Assembly (NCBI GenBank): GCA_916710115.1
Contig: CAKAOY010000022.1
Span: forward strand, 1-11,586
Direction: 5' to 3'
Origin: an uncultured Bergeyella sp.
Lineage (GTDB): Bacteria; Bacteroidota; Bacteroidia; Flavobacteriales; Weeksellaceae
DNA length: 11,586 nt
Shown: positions 1-6,628 of the stretch, in pieces
Numbering within the stretch: the stretch's first letter is position 1
How the letters are laid out: every line of letters starts with the position of its first letter
Notes under the pieces: model-generated
Databases searched by the model: none
What the model was told of the DNA's origin: nothing
What the model saw: only the letters and a program-made list of their open reading frames with translations
Made by a program: the position numbers and the translations under genes

Positions 1-399
1 AAAAAGGTCTGTCGGATGCTTAAATACCGTTAATTCCTCCTCTATATCCGTCATTTTTTCTATTTGATGAAGTCCAAAATTTTCTAAATTAATCTTAGCT
101 ACCAACAATTCGTTTTCATAAACAAGAGCCTCGCCAAATTGTAGATTTTTTATCTGGTCAAGTACCTTTTCTGTTGGTAAGAAATTTGGGACTATCAGCA
201 GAGATTCCTTTTTCTCATATCGTGGATATTTCACCTCTAGATATTCTTCCGTAATATATCTTTTATCTCGAATATCAAAAAGTTTCTCCCATCTCTCAGC
301 GAAGGTAAGAATTCCACATCTCAGTTCAGAGATTGGTTTCGTAAAAGTCAGAGGAAGAAAATCTTCCCAATATTGAGCGTCTGAAAAAACTAACTGCAT
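1..399 (-). CDS. GlmU-family sugar nucleotidyltransferase, N-terminal part (cut by window edge)
   Basis: An open frame runs from the ATG at 399 to the window edge, giving 133 residues with no stop; the C-terminal part is missing. The start reads MQLVFSDAQYWEDFLPLTFT, followed by a KPISELRCGILTFAERWEKL segment and later FLPTEK. This pattern (short strand, LLPFTFTRP-like stretch, xxRxGILTxxEKWE) is what I recall for the Bacteroidota 'GlmU family' or NTP_transf_4 nucleotidyltransferases, usually about 390 residues with a left-handed beta-helix acyltransferase-like C-terminus. Such proteins are assumed to activate a sugar 1-phosphate in the cytoplasm; the substrate is unknown. It lies downstream of rpmE2 on the same strand, a pairing I recall from other flavobacteria, but here a terminator and a separate promoter intervene. 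The family call rests on the N-terminus only. Confidence 0.75.
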   Translation of the reverse strand, partial: MQLVFSDAQYWEDFLPLTFTKPISELRCGILTFAERWEKLFDIRDKRYITEEYLEVKYPRYEKKESLLIVPNFLPTEKVLDQIKNLQFGEALVYENELLVAKINLENFGLHQIEKMTDIEEELTVFKHPTDLF

Positions 400-418
400 A
401 TGTTATCTATTTTAGAGA

Positions 419-449
419 CAAAAATAATATTTATAATACAAAAAACAAA
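419..449 (-). promoter_or_regulatory. Promoter of the GlmU-family gene (Bacteroidota sigma-ABfr type)
   Basis: On the minus strand the -7 box TATTTTTG (419-426) fits TAnnTTTG exactly. A TTTG -33 element lies at 446-449, separated by 19 bp. The predicted transcript starts near 412, about 13 nt before the ATG at 399. The -33 element lies within the T-rich tail of the rpmE2 terminator. Confidence 0.7.
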
Positions 450-474
450 AACCTTCCAAAAATGAAAGGTTTTT
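441..474 (-). terminator. Rho-independent terminator of rpmE2
   Basis: Downstream of the rpmE2 stop, the minus strand folds AAAAACCTT (466-474) onto AAGGTTTTT (447-455), a 9-bp perfect stem with a 10-nt loop. A further GTTTTT at 441-446 extends the U tract. The stem is AT-rich, so termination may be partial. The reverse orientation also has a short T run, but no plus-strand gene reads into it. Confidence 0.7.
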
Positions 475-496
475 ATATCTAATAATTTGTTTAAAA

Positions 497-748
497 TTAT
501 TTAGCAAATTTTTTATATTTATTCATAAATTTATCTACTCTACCTGCCGTATCCACAAGCTTCACCTTACCAGTGTAGAATGGATGAGAAGTTGATGAGA
601 TCTCCATTTTAATTAATGGATATTCTTGGCCTTCGTATTCAATAGTGTCCTTTGTTTCTGCTGTCGATTTGCAAAGAAACATTTCATCGTTACTCATATC
701 CTTGAAAACAACTAATCTATAATTTTCAGGGTGAATTCCTTTTTTCAT
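497..748 (-). CDS. rpmE2: 50S ribosomal protein L31, type B
   Basis: This 83-residue protein begins MKKGIHPENYRLVVFKDMSN and contains the family signatures FLCKST, SSTSHPFYTGK and, near the end, VDKFMNKYKKF. L31 binds the large subunit and contributes to a bridge to the small subunit. It has a single cysteine (Cys26) and lacks the zinc-binding CxxC pair of type A L31, so it is the zinc-free form; the length is normal for type B. In many bacteria type B replaces zinc-binding L31 when zinc is scarce, but it can also be the only copy, and this window cannot tell which. It has its own promoter, a roughly 100-nt leader with a strong hairpin, and a terminator, so it looks monocistronic. No Shine-Dalgarno sequence precedes the ATG. 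Confidence 0.96.
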   Translation of the reverse strand: MKKGIHPENYRLVVFKDMSNDEMFLCKSTAETKDTIEYEGQEYPLIKMEISSTSHPFYTGKVKLVDTAGRVDKFMNKYKKFAK

Positions 749-799
749 AATATTCTAAAATTATTTATTACTATTAAACTATTTCTAAGTTCTAATATT

Positions 800-828
800 A
801 AAGCTGAGTGGTAATGGCACTCTGCCTT
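800..828 (-). promoter_or_regulatory. Hairpin in the rpmE2 5' leader
   Basis: In the predicted rpmE2 leader RNA, AAGGCAGAGTG (818-828) pairs with CACTCAGCTTT (800-810) around the 7-nt loop CCATTAC (811-817). The stem is 11 positions long with one G-U pair and one A-A mismatch, and it is far more GC-rich than its surroundings. It lies about 20 nt after the predicted transcript start and 51 nt before the ATG. It has no U tract, so it is not an intrinsic terminator. A role in autoregulation by L31 or in mRNA stability is inference. Confidence 0.5.
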
Positions 829-855
829 AGATCATCTGTTTGGTATTTCAGACCG

Positions 856-887
856 CAAAAGTATTACTTTTTTTTGAAAATACAAAA
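856..887 (-). promoter_or_regulatory. Promoter of rpmE2
   Basis: The minus strand carries TACTTTTG (856-863), a perfect TAnnTTTG -7 box, and TTTTG (883-887) as the -33 element, with a 19-bp spacer. The predicted start is near 850, giving a leader of about 100 nt. This is one of the best consensus promoters in the window. Confidence 0.75.
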
Positions 888-934
888 TCATTTTTTTAAT
901 AATTTTAAAATTTTATTATATTAATAAAAATATT

Positions 935-942
935 TACCTTTG
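935..942 (+). promoter_or_regulatory. -7 box of the beta-helix lipoprotein gene
   Basis: TACCTTTG fits TAnnTTTG exactly and ends 18 bp before the ATG at 961, so the leader is only about 10-14 nt. No TTG stands at the expected -33 distance; the region there is A/T only. It is arranged back to back with the rpmE2 promoter, about 50 bp away. Confidence 0.6.
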
Positions 943-960
943 TAGAGAATTTATAACGCG

Positions 961-2337
961 ATGAAAATCAATTTTTTATTTCTCAGTATTTGGTGTTTAC
1001 TCATTTTCACTGCTTGCAAGCGAGATGATTTTTCGTTTAAGGAAACCAGTGACAACCTCCGTTTCTCAAAAGACACAATTGTATTAGACACAGTGTATCA
1101 CCAGGTACGCTCAGAAACTTATGCTGTAAAAATATATAATACTGAAAATAAAAACATTACAATACCAAAAATCTATCTTGAAAAGGGTAAAAACTCTCTT
1201 TTTAAAATTAATGTAGATGGTAAATCGGGGATAGATTTCGAAAATATACCTCTTCGAAAAAATGATAGTTTGTACATTTTTATAGAAATTGCCCCGAAAG
1301 CCAACGGCATAAAAGAATTTTTGGCGGAGGATAATATTATTCTTCAAAATAAATCAAAAAATCAAAAAATAAACCTCCGTTCCGTCGTTCAAGATGCCGA
1401 ATTTTTCATCCAAAAAGATAGTCCAAAAATCATCAATAAGAATACTTATTGGCAAAACGACAAGGTGAAAGTAATCTCAGGAGAACTTATCCTCGCCGAA
1501 GGAAAAACCCTTGATATTCAAGAAGGAACAAAAATTTATTTTACAAAAAACTCTACACTAAAAATCTCTAAAAATGCGAGATTAAACATCAATGGTAGTA
1601 TCAACAAAGAAGTTATTTTTCGCGGTGATAGGAACAACGCACGATACGATACTATCCCCCTCAATTGGAAAGGAATTGACATTGAGGAAAATGCCATTGC
1701 AAATATTAATTATGCAAAAATATTTGGTGGAGATATTGGGCTGAACATCTATAAGGCCACAGCGAATATACAAAATAGCATCATCCACACCTTCCAACAA
1801 TATGGAATTTTGGCAAAAAACTCAAATATACACAGTGAAAATTTAGTAATGAACAATTGCGGACAGGCCAATATTGGACTTTTCGGAGGAATTTTAGAAA
1901 TTAATCACTCGTCTATAGCAAACTATTGGCAAGGGAGTTTCGGACTGCCGGCTTATGGAATTTTGATAAGTAACCAATGGAAAAACAGCAACGGAAATAC
2001 CGAAAATGCCAATGTTAAACTCAGAATAAAAAATACTATTCTCTACGGCAATGGGGCTACATCTCTACACACAAATGCTATATCGGGATTTACAATAGAC
2101 TACAAAATTGCAAATTCTTTACTGAAACTTAGTCCTAATTTCAACTTTAACAATAATCCACTAATTACCAATAGCATAAACAATGAAAATCCTAATTTCA
2201 TATTTCCATATATCTCAAAACTTAATCTCCGATTAAAAGAAAAATCTCCTGCTCGGGGTAAAGCTTTGGCAAGTTCTTCCAAAGATATAAAGGGCATCCC
2301 AAGAGGAGCGACCCCAAATATGGGAGCCTACGAATAA
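961..2337 (+). CDS. Right-handed beta-helix lipoprotein
   Basis: The 458-residue product opens with a lipoprotein signal peptide: positive MK, a hydrophobic stretch to residue 18, and the lipobox FTAC with the lipidated Cys19. The sequence after the cysteine is KRDDF, a charged motif resembling the Bacteroidota lipoprotein export signal, so the mature protein may reach the cell surface. Residues about 30-145 look like an immunoglobulin-like domain (LRFSKDTIVLDTVY, then alternating strands). Residues about 150-420 are short strand-turn repeats rich in Asn and Ile (GIDIEENAIANINYAKIFGG, IQNSIIHTFQQYGILAKNSN), typical of right-handed parallel beta-helices. The C-terminus GIPRGATPNMGAYE matches the end commonly seen in such proteins. 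No catalytic residues are recognisable. Its function is unknown; glycan binding or an adhesin-like role is possible. Its 3' end overlaps crcB on the other strand by 10 bp. Confidence 0.85.
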   Translation: MKINFLFLSIWCLLIFTACKRDDFSFKETSDNLRFSKDTIVLDTVYHQVRSETYAVKIYNTENKNITIPKIYLEKGKNSLFKINVDGKSGIDFENIPLRKNDSLYIFIEIAPKANGIKEFLAEDNIILQNKSKNQKINLRSVVQDAEFFIQKDSPKIINKNTYWQNDKVKVISGELILAEGKTLDIQEGTKIYFTKNSTLKISKNARLNINGSINKEVIFRGDRNNARYDTIPLNWKGIDIEENAIANINYAKIFGGDIGLNIYKATANIQNSIIHTFQQYGILAKNSNIHSENLVMNNCGQANIGLFGGILEINHSSIANYWQGSFGLPAYGILISNQWKNSNGNTENANVKLRIKNTILYGNGATSLHTNAISGFTIDYKIANSLLKLSPNFNFNNNPLITNSINNENPNFIFPYISKLNLRLKEKSPARGKALASSSKDIKGIPRGATPNMGAYE

Positions 2338-2687
2338 ATAATATTTCCTAACCAAACAAATAATATACCAACAACCAAACTCGCAATAGTGTATAGCAAA
2401 AACTGACCGTAATTGCCCGTTTGCAGAAACAACATACCCTCTAATGAAAGAGTAGAAAAAGTAGTAAAGCCTCCACAAAAACCCACAATAAACAACAACT
2501 TAAAAATATCTTTCGTAATAAAATTAGACAAAAAGCCCACAAAAAAACATCCCAAAACATTCACTACAAAAGTCCCTAATGGAAAATAATTGATAGACCA
2601 TAATTTAACTGTGTATTGAGATACCAAAAACCGAAACACGCTACCAAAGCCACCACCTAAAAAAATAAAAATTAATTGCTTATACAT
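2328..2687 (-). CDS. crcB: Fluoride ion channel (Fluc/CrcB)
   Basis: A 119-residue, four-helix membrane protein of normal family length. Family motifs are GGGFGSVFRF (11-20), GTFVVNVLG (38-46, with the conserved Asn43) and GFCGGFTTFST (69-79). Fluc proteins form antiparallel dual-topology dimers in the inner membrane that let fluoride leave the cell. Only one copy is present, so a homodimer is expected. Of the two 'Phe-box' residues that line the pore in characterised Flucs (TTFSTF), the first is present as Phe77 but the second is Leu80. The start codon overlaps the end of coaE by 8 bp, implying co-transcription and coupled translation. The gene ends inside the 3' end of the convergent lipoprotein gene. 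No fluoride riboswitch was recognised upstream. Confidence 0.93.
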   Translation of the reverse strand: MYKQLIFIFLGGGFGSVFRFLVSQYTVKLWSINYFPLGTFVVNVLGCFFVGFLSNFITKDIFKLLFIVGFCGGFTTFSTLSLEGMLFLQTGNYGQFLLYTIASLVVGILFVWLGNIIYS

Positions 2688-3279
2688 TATTTTGAAGAAT
2701 AAATTTCAGAATAAAATCTACGGTATGTTCTAACTCTGAGAAATCATTTTGATTATTATATATCACATAATCAGATATTTGTATTTTTTCATTTTCAGGC
2801 ATTTGTTTGGCTATAATCTGCTCTATTTCTTGGCGAGTTCGCCCGTCGCGAACCATTACTCGTTCTATCCTCATCTCAGTATTTGCTGTTACAAGAATCA
2901 CTTCATCACAGTCTTTATCTAATCCCAATTCGAACAAAATAGCCGTCTCTCTAAATATGAATTGAGAATTCTGCCTATCCACAAAATCAAGAAAATCTTG
3001 TCTCACAGCAGGATGGATGATTTCATTTAATTTTTGTAGAAGTTCATTATTATTAAATACGCAATTTGCCACAAAAGAGCGGTTATAGACTCCATTCTCA
3101 TAAGCTTTCTCACCTAGAAGATATATTATTTTTTGTTGAATATCTTGATTCTCATTAACAATCTCTTTGGCACGATTATCAGAATTATACACAGGAAAAC
3201 CTTTTGATGTAATAATCTGAGAAACAGTAGTTTTCCCTGAACCAATCCCTCCTGTTATCCCTATTATTTTTCTTTGCAT
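2680..3279 (-). CDS. coaE: Dephospho-CoA kinase
   Basis: The 199-residue protein is a P-loop kinase with Walker A GITGGIGSGKT at residues 7-17, the following YNSDNRAKEI segment (Asp34), a NEIIHPAVR motif and the lid-region Arg-rich stretch RVMVRDGRTRQEIEQII. It phosphorylates the 3' hydroxyl of dephospho-CoA with ATP, the last step of coenzyme A synthesis, in the cytosol. Length and all main motifs are normal. The ATG at 3279 is supported by the P-loop lying only six residues in. It is the first gene of a two-gene unit with crcB, which it overlaps by 8 bp. The two have no functional link that I know of. The promoter is uncertain; see the candidate at 3440-3447. Confidence 0.95.
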   Translation of the reverse strand: MQRKIIGITGGIGSGKTTVSQIITSKGFPVYNSDNRAKEIVNENQDIQQKIIYLLGEKAYENGVYNRSFVANCVFNNNELLQKLNEIIHPAVRQDFLDFVDRQNSQFIFRETAILFELGLDKDCDEVILVTANTEMRIERVMVRDGRTRQEIEQIIAKQMPENEKIQISDYVIYNNQNDFSELEHTVDFILKFILQNNV

Positions 3280-3392
3280 TCTCTTTTATTTTTAATTATT
3301 CCAATTATATATTTATTAAATCTATCAATACTAACATATATAATTTATTTTATCTATCATAAGGTGTAATTTTATTAATTAAAAAAAATAGG

Positions 3393-3420
3393 AAAATAGT
3401 GGATTAACCCTCTATTTTTG
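3393..3420 (+). promoter_or_regulatory. katA promoter with overlapping inverted repeat
   Basis: The -7 box TATTTTTG (3413-3420) fits TAnnTTTG; the predicted transcript starts near 3426, leaving a leader of about 47 nt before the ATG at 3474. No TTG is seen at -33. Instead AAAATAG (3393-3399) and CTATTTT (3412-3418) form a perfect 7-bp inverted repeat with a 12-nt spacer. The right arm covers most of the -7 box and the left arm lies near -30. This is where a repressor, or an activator replacing the weak -33, would bind. Operator function is inferred. Confidence 0.5.
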
Positions 3421-3439
3421 CCCCATCAAAATCACAAAG

Positions 3440-3447
3440 CAAAAGTA
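3440..3447 (-). promoter_or_regulatory. Candidate -7 box for coaE-crcB (weak)
   Basis: The minus strand reads TACTTTTG, an exact TAnnTTTG match, in the space between coaE and katA. It has no TTG at the -33 distance and would give coaE a leader of about 155 nt while facing the katA promoter. A nearer but imperfect match, TAGTATTG, lies at 3326-3333. Neither is secure. Confidence 0.3.
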
Positions 3448-3473
3448 TATAAAATTAATTAAAAGATAAAAAA

Positions 3474-4991
3474 ATGGCAAAATTAACTAACGCTTTTGGA
3501 AGTCCTGTTGCAAACAATCAAGATATATTGACAGCAGGAAGCAGAGGTCCAGCTCTATTGCAGGATGTATGGTTTTTAGAAAAAATGGCTCACTTCGACC
3601 GAGAAGTAATCCCTGAAAGAAGGATGCACGCTAAGGGGTCCGGTGCCTATGGAACATTCCGTGTAACTAACGATATTACAAAATACACTAAAGCATCTAT
3701 CTTTGCCGAAGTAGGCAAGGAAACACCAATGTTCGTGCGTTTCTCAACCGTAGCAGGTGAGAGAGGTGCAGCAGATGCAGAGAGAGATATTCGCGGATTT
3801 GCAATGAAATTCTATACCGACGAAGGGAATTGGGATTTGGTAGGAAATAACACACCTGTATTCTTTCTAAGAGACCCACTAAAGTTCCCTGACCTAAACC
3901 ACGCCGTAAAAAGAGACCCAAGAACCAATATGAGAAGCGCTGACAACAATTGGGATTTTTGGACGCTACTCCCTGAGGCTCTGCACCAAGTAACTATTGT
4001 AATGAGCGAAAGAGGTATTCCAAAATCTTATAGACATATGCATGGATTTGGTAGCCATACTTTCTCATTTATCAATAAAGATAATGTTCGCCATTGGGTA
4101 AAGTTCCACCTCGTATGCCAACAAGGTATTGAAAACCTTACAGACGAAGAGGCCACAGCACTCATTGGGCAAGATAGAGAATCTCACCAAAAAGACCTTT
4201 ATGAGGCTATTGAAAGAGGTGATTTCCCAAGATGGAAAATGTTCGTACAAGTAATGACAGAAGAGCAAGCAAAAAACTTGGAGTACAATCCTTTTGACCT
4301 CACAAAAGTTTGGTATAAGAAAGATTTTCCACTCATTGAAGTTGGAGAATTTGAACTTAATAGAAACCCTGAAAACTATTTTGCAGAGGTAGAGCAGTCT
4401 GCATTTGCACCTTCTAATGTAGTACCAGGTATTGGCTTCTCTCCAGATAAAATGCTACAAGGTAGATTATTCTCCTATGGTGATACACAAAGATATCGAT
4501 TAGGAGTTAACCACAATCAAATACCTGTGAATGCAAGTCGTTGTCCAATTCACTCCTATCACAGAGATGGTGCAATGAGAATAGATGGCAACTATGGTTC
4601 TACAAAAGGATACGAGCCAAATAGCTTTGGAGTATGGCAAGAACAAAAACACCAACAAGAACCTGCCCTTAACATCGGTTCTGTGGCTGACCATTGGAAT
4701 TTCCGCGAAGATGACGATGATTACTTCACTCAGCCAAGAAAATTGTTCAATCTAATGAATGACGAACAGAAAAAAGTCCTATTTGAAAATACAGCAAGAG
4801 CCATCAGTGGAGCACAGAAATTCATCCAAGTTCGCCATATCCGTAACTGCTACCATATTGACCCTGCCTATGCAAAAGGTATCGCTGACGCACTTGGTCT
4901 CACAATGGAAGAAGTTCTCAAATATGAGCATCCTGCATTAGAATTGGGACCTATTGCCCACAAAGAAATGAAATGCCCTTTTGGACATTAA
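3474..4991 (+). CDS. katA: Monofunctional haem catalase (clade 3, small subunit)
   Basis: The 505-residue protein converts hydrogen peroxide to water and oxygen. The distal His52 lies in ERRMHAKGSGAYG, the catalytic Asn125 in DLVGNNTPVFFLRD, and the proximal haem ligand Tyr335 in RLFSYGDTQRYRLG. The spacings between these residues equal those of mammalian catalase (His75, Asn148, Tyr358). Length and the absence of a C-terminal flavodoxin-like domain indicate the small-subunit class. There is no signal peptide, so it is cytoplasmic. The C-terminus ends KEMKCPFGH. The gene stands alone: its own promoter with an inverted repeat, an A-rich leader without a Shine-Dalgarno sequence, and a strong terminator 20 bp after the stop. 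It appears less AT-rich than its neighbours by eye, as expected of a highly expressed gene. Peroxide-responsive control is likely but not demonstrated by the sequence. Confidence 0.97.
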   Translation: MAKLTNAFGSPVANNQDILTAGSRGPALLQDVWFLEKMAHFDREVIPERRMHAKGSGAYGTFRVTNDITKYTKASIFAEVGKETPMFVRFSTVAGERGAADAERDIRGFAMKFYTDEGNWDLVGNNTPVFFLRDPLKFPDLNHAVKRDPRTNMRSADNNWDFWTLLPEALHQVTIVMSERGIPKSYRHMHGFGSHTFSFINKDNVRHWVKFHLVCQQGIENLTDEEATALIGQDRESHQKDLYEAIERGDFPRWKMFVQVMTEEQAKNLEYNPFDLTKVWYKKDFPLIEVGEFELNRNPENYFAEVEQSAFAPSNVVPGIGFSPDKMLQGRLFSYGDTQRYRLGVNHNQIPVNASRCPIHSYHRDGAMRIDGNYGSTKGYEPNSFGVWQEQKHQQEPALNIGSVADHWNFREDDDDYFTQPRKLFNLMNDEQKKVLFENTARAISGAQKFIQVRHIRNCYHIDPAYAKGIADALGLTMEEVLKYEHPALELGPIAHKEMKCPFGH

Positions 4992-5011
4992 TATATCGTA
5001 ATTAACCATCC

Positions 5012-5042
5012 AGCACCCTATCTTAGGAAAGGGTGCTTTTTT
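5012..5042 (+). terminator. Rho-independent terminator of katA
   Basis: AGCACCCT (5012-5019) pairs perfectly with AGGGTGCT (5030-5037) around a 10-nt loop, followed by TTTTTT (5037-5042). It lies between the convergent katA and comM genes. The minus-strand reading has the stem but no U tract after it, so it should act mainly on katA. Confidence 0.9.
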
Positions 5043-5056
5043 GATTATAAAAAAAA

Positions 5057-6586
5057 TTATTTCCAAAAATCTCTATCAAGACTACGATATTGAATAGCTT
5101 CGGCGATATGGTTGCTTTGTATATTTTCCGACTCACTTAGATCTGCAATGGTTCTCGCTACTTTTAAGATTCTGTCGTAAGCTCTCGCCGAAAGATTCAG
5201 TCTATCCATCGCCATTTTTATTAAGTTAAGAGATGCGGAATCCAACTGGCAAAACTGCTCTATCTCCTTAGCTCCCATTTGGGCATTATAGGAAATATTG
5301 AGTTTTTGGTATCTTGCTTCTTGTATTTCTCTAGCCTTTAATACACGATTGCGAATTTCCCCACTGCTCTCGCCTTTTCTTTGGTCGGATAGTTGTTCAA
5401 ATTCTACTTTTTGTACTTCGATGTGTATATCAATCCTATCCAGCAGAGGTCCCGAAAGTTTGTTTATATATCGTTGCATCTCCGCCTGCGTAGAAGTGTT
5501 ATTAGGGTCATCGGGAAAATATCCACTTGGGCTTGGGTTCATACTTGCCACGAGCATAAAACTAGCTGGATAGTTAATGGTAAATTTCGCACGAGAGATG
5601 GTAACTTCTCTGTCTTCCAAAGGTTGTCTCATTACTTCCAATACACTTCGTTTGAATTCGGGCATCTCATCCAAAAATAGCACTCCATTATGAGCCAAAG
5701 AAATTTCACCTGGCTGAGGATAACCGCCACCTCCCACAAGGGCCACATCTGAAATCGTATGATGGGGAGCTCGGAAAGGTCTTGTAGTCATTAGTGAAGT
5801 TTCTGCACCCATTTTCCCTGCCACAGAATGAATTTTTGTAGTTTCCAATGCCTCTTTGAGAGTAAGTGGTGGCAATATACTTGGGATTCTCTTAGCGAGC
5901 ATCGTCTTACCACTACCTGGCGGACCAATTAAGATAATATTATGCCCACCTGCAGCTGCCACTTCCATAGCTCTTTTGGCTGTCTCTTGTCCCTTCACCT
6001 CTGAGAAGTCAAACGGAAAATGATTTATCTTATTTCTAAACTCTTCACGGGTATTGATTTCTGTTCTTTCTAAAGATTTTCCAAGATTAAAAAAATCTAT
6101 TACCTCTCGGATATTTTCCACACCATAGACTTCCAAGTCATTTACAATAGCTGCCTCTCGAGTATTTTGTTTTGGCAAAATAAATCCTTTAAAACCCTCT
6201 TCGCGGGCTTTTATAGCTATTGGTAATACGCCTTTTATTGGTTGTAGGCTTCCATCTAAGGACAATTCTCCCATTATGATATATCGGCTGATTTCGTCGG
6301 CTTTTATCTGCTCCGACGCTACTAAAATTCCCATTGCAATTCCCAAATCATAGGCTGATCCCTCCTTACGAAGGTCGGCAGGAGCCATATTGATGGTGAT
6401 TTTTTTCCCTGGTAGTTTATATCCTACATTTTTAAGAGCAGCGGAAATCCTAAAACTACTTTCTTTAATGGCATTATCAGGTAAGCCCACCAAATAATAC
6501 CCTACACCGGTATCTACATTTACTTCTATGGTAATGGTCTGTGCCGAGACCCCGTGGATGGCACTTCCATAAATTTTCGTAAGCAT
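5057..6586 (-). CDS. comM: YifB/ComM family Mg-chelatase-like AAA+ ATPase
   Basis: A 509-residue protein of full family length. Residues 1-170 form the N-terminal Lon-protease-like ChlI domain (VDTGVGYYLVGLPDNAIKES, INMAPADLRKEGSAYDLGIA). The AAA+ domain follows, with Walker A GPPGSGKT (221-228), Walker B LFLDEMPEF (303-311) and a LSGPLLDRIDIHIEV segment near 377-391 carrying the arginine-finger region. The C-terminal Mg_chelatase_C helices include LNLSARAYDRILKVARTIAD. In Vibrio, ComM is a hexameric branch-migration helicase that promotes integration of DNA during natural transformation; in bacteria not known to be competent the role is unclear. The loop that in many homologues reads CPCG, with further cysteines, is SPSGYF here, so there is no zinc-type cysteine cluster, as I recall for E. 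coli YifB. It follows mnmA after a 42-bp gap with no promoter match, so the two are probably co-transcribed. Confidence 0.92.
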   Translation of the reverse strand: MLTKIYGSAIHGVSAQTITIEVNVDTGVGYYLVGLPDNAIKESSFRISAALKNVGYKLPGKKITINMAPADLRKEGSAYDLGIAMGILVASEQIKADEISRYIIMGELSLDGSLQPIKGVLPIAIKAREEGFKGFILPKQNTREAAIVNDLEVYGVENIREVIDFFNLGKSLERTEINTREEFRNKINHFPFDFSEVKGQETAKRAMEVAAAGGHNIILIGPPGSGKTMLAKRIPSILPPLTLKEALETTKIHSVAGKMGAETSLMTTRPFRAPHHTISDVALVGGGGYPQPGEISLAHNGVLFLDEMPEFKRSVLEVMRQPLEDREVTISRAKFTINYPASFMLVASMNPSPSGYFPDDPNNTSTQAEMQRYINKLSGPLLDRIDIHIEVQKVEFEQLSDQRKGESSGEIRNRVLKAREIQEARYQKLNISYNAQMGAKEIEQFCQLDSASLNLIKMAMDRLNLSARAYDRILKVARTIADLSESENIQSNHIAEAIQYRSLDRDFWK

Positions 6587-6628
6587 AATTATTTTTCTCT
6601 TTATAAATAAAAATTATTAAATATCCTT

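Noticed and set aside
796..860. A tRNA-like stretch on the plus strand (AGCTGAGTGGTAATGGCA followed by CTCTGCC) upstream of the lipoprotein gene
   Set aside because: The D-arm resemblance is superficial. There is no GGTTCRA T-arm, no acceptor stem and no CCA. The sequence is better explained as the rpmE2 leader hairpin read from the other strand.
2233..2478. An 81-codon minus-strand open frame over the end of crcB and the lipoprotein gene
   Set aside because: It is out of frame with crcB, spans two real genes, and has no start signal or family resemblance.
3396..3415. Classical OxyR binding site at katA
   Set aside because: ATAG and CTAT are present, but with a 12-nt spacer instead of 7 and without the second repeated unit.
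3280..3473. A fluoride riboswitch upstream of the coaE-crcB unit
   Set aside because: The region is nearly all A and T, with no recognisable conserved fluoride riboswitch core or pseudoknot-forming segments.
5530..5560. ComM loop with SPSGYF in place of the CPCG cysteine motif, as a possible loss of function
   Set aside because: Functional homologues such as E. coli YifB also have a serine-containing loop here, as I recall, and all ATPase motifs are intact.
5298..5680. Plus-strand open frames of 91 and 95 codons opposite comM
   Set aside because: They lie wholly within a fully conserved comM coding region, show no recognisable domain, and have no promoter of their own.
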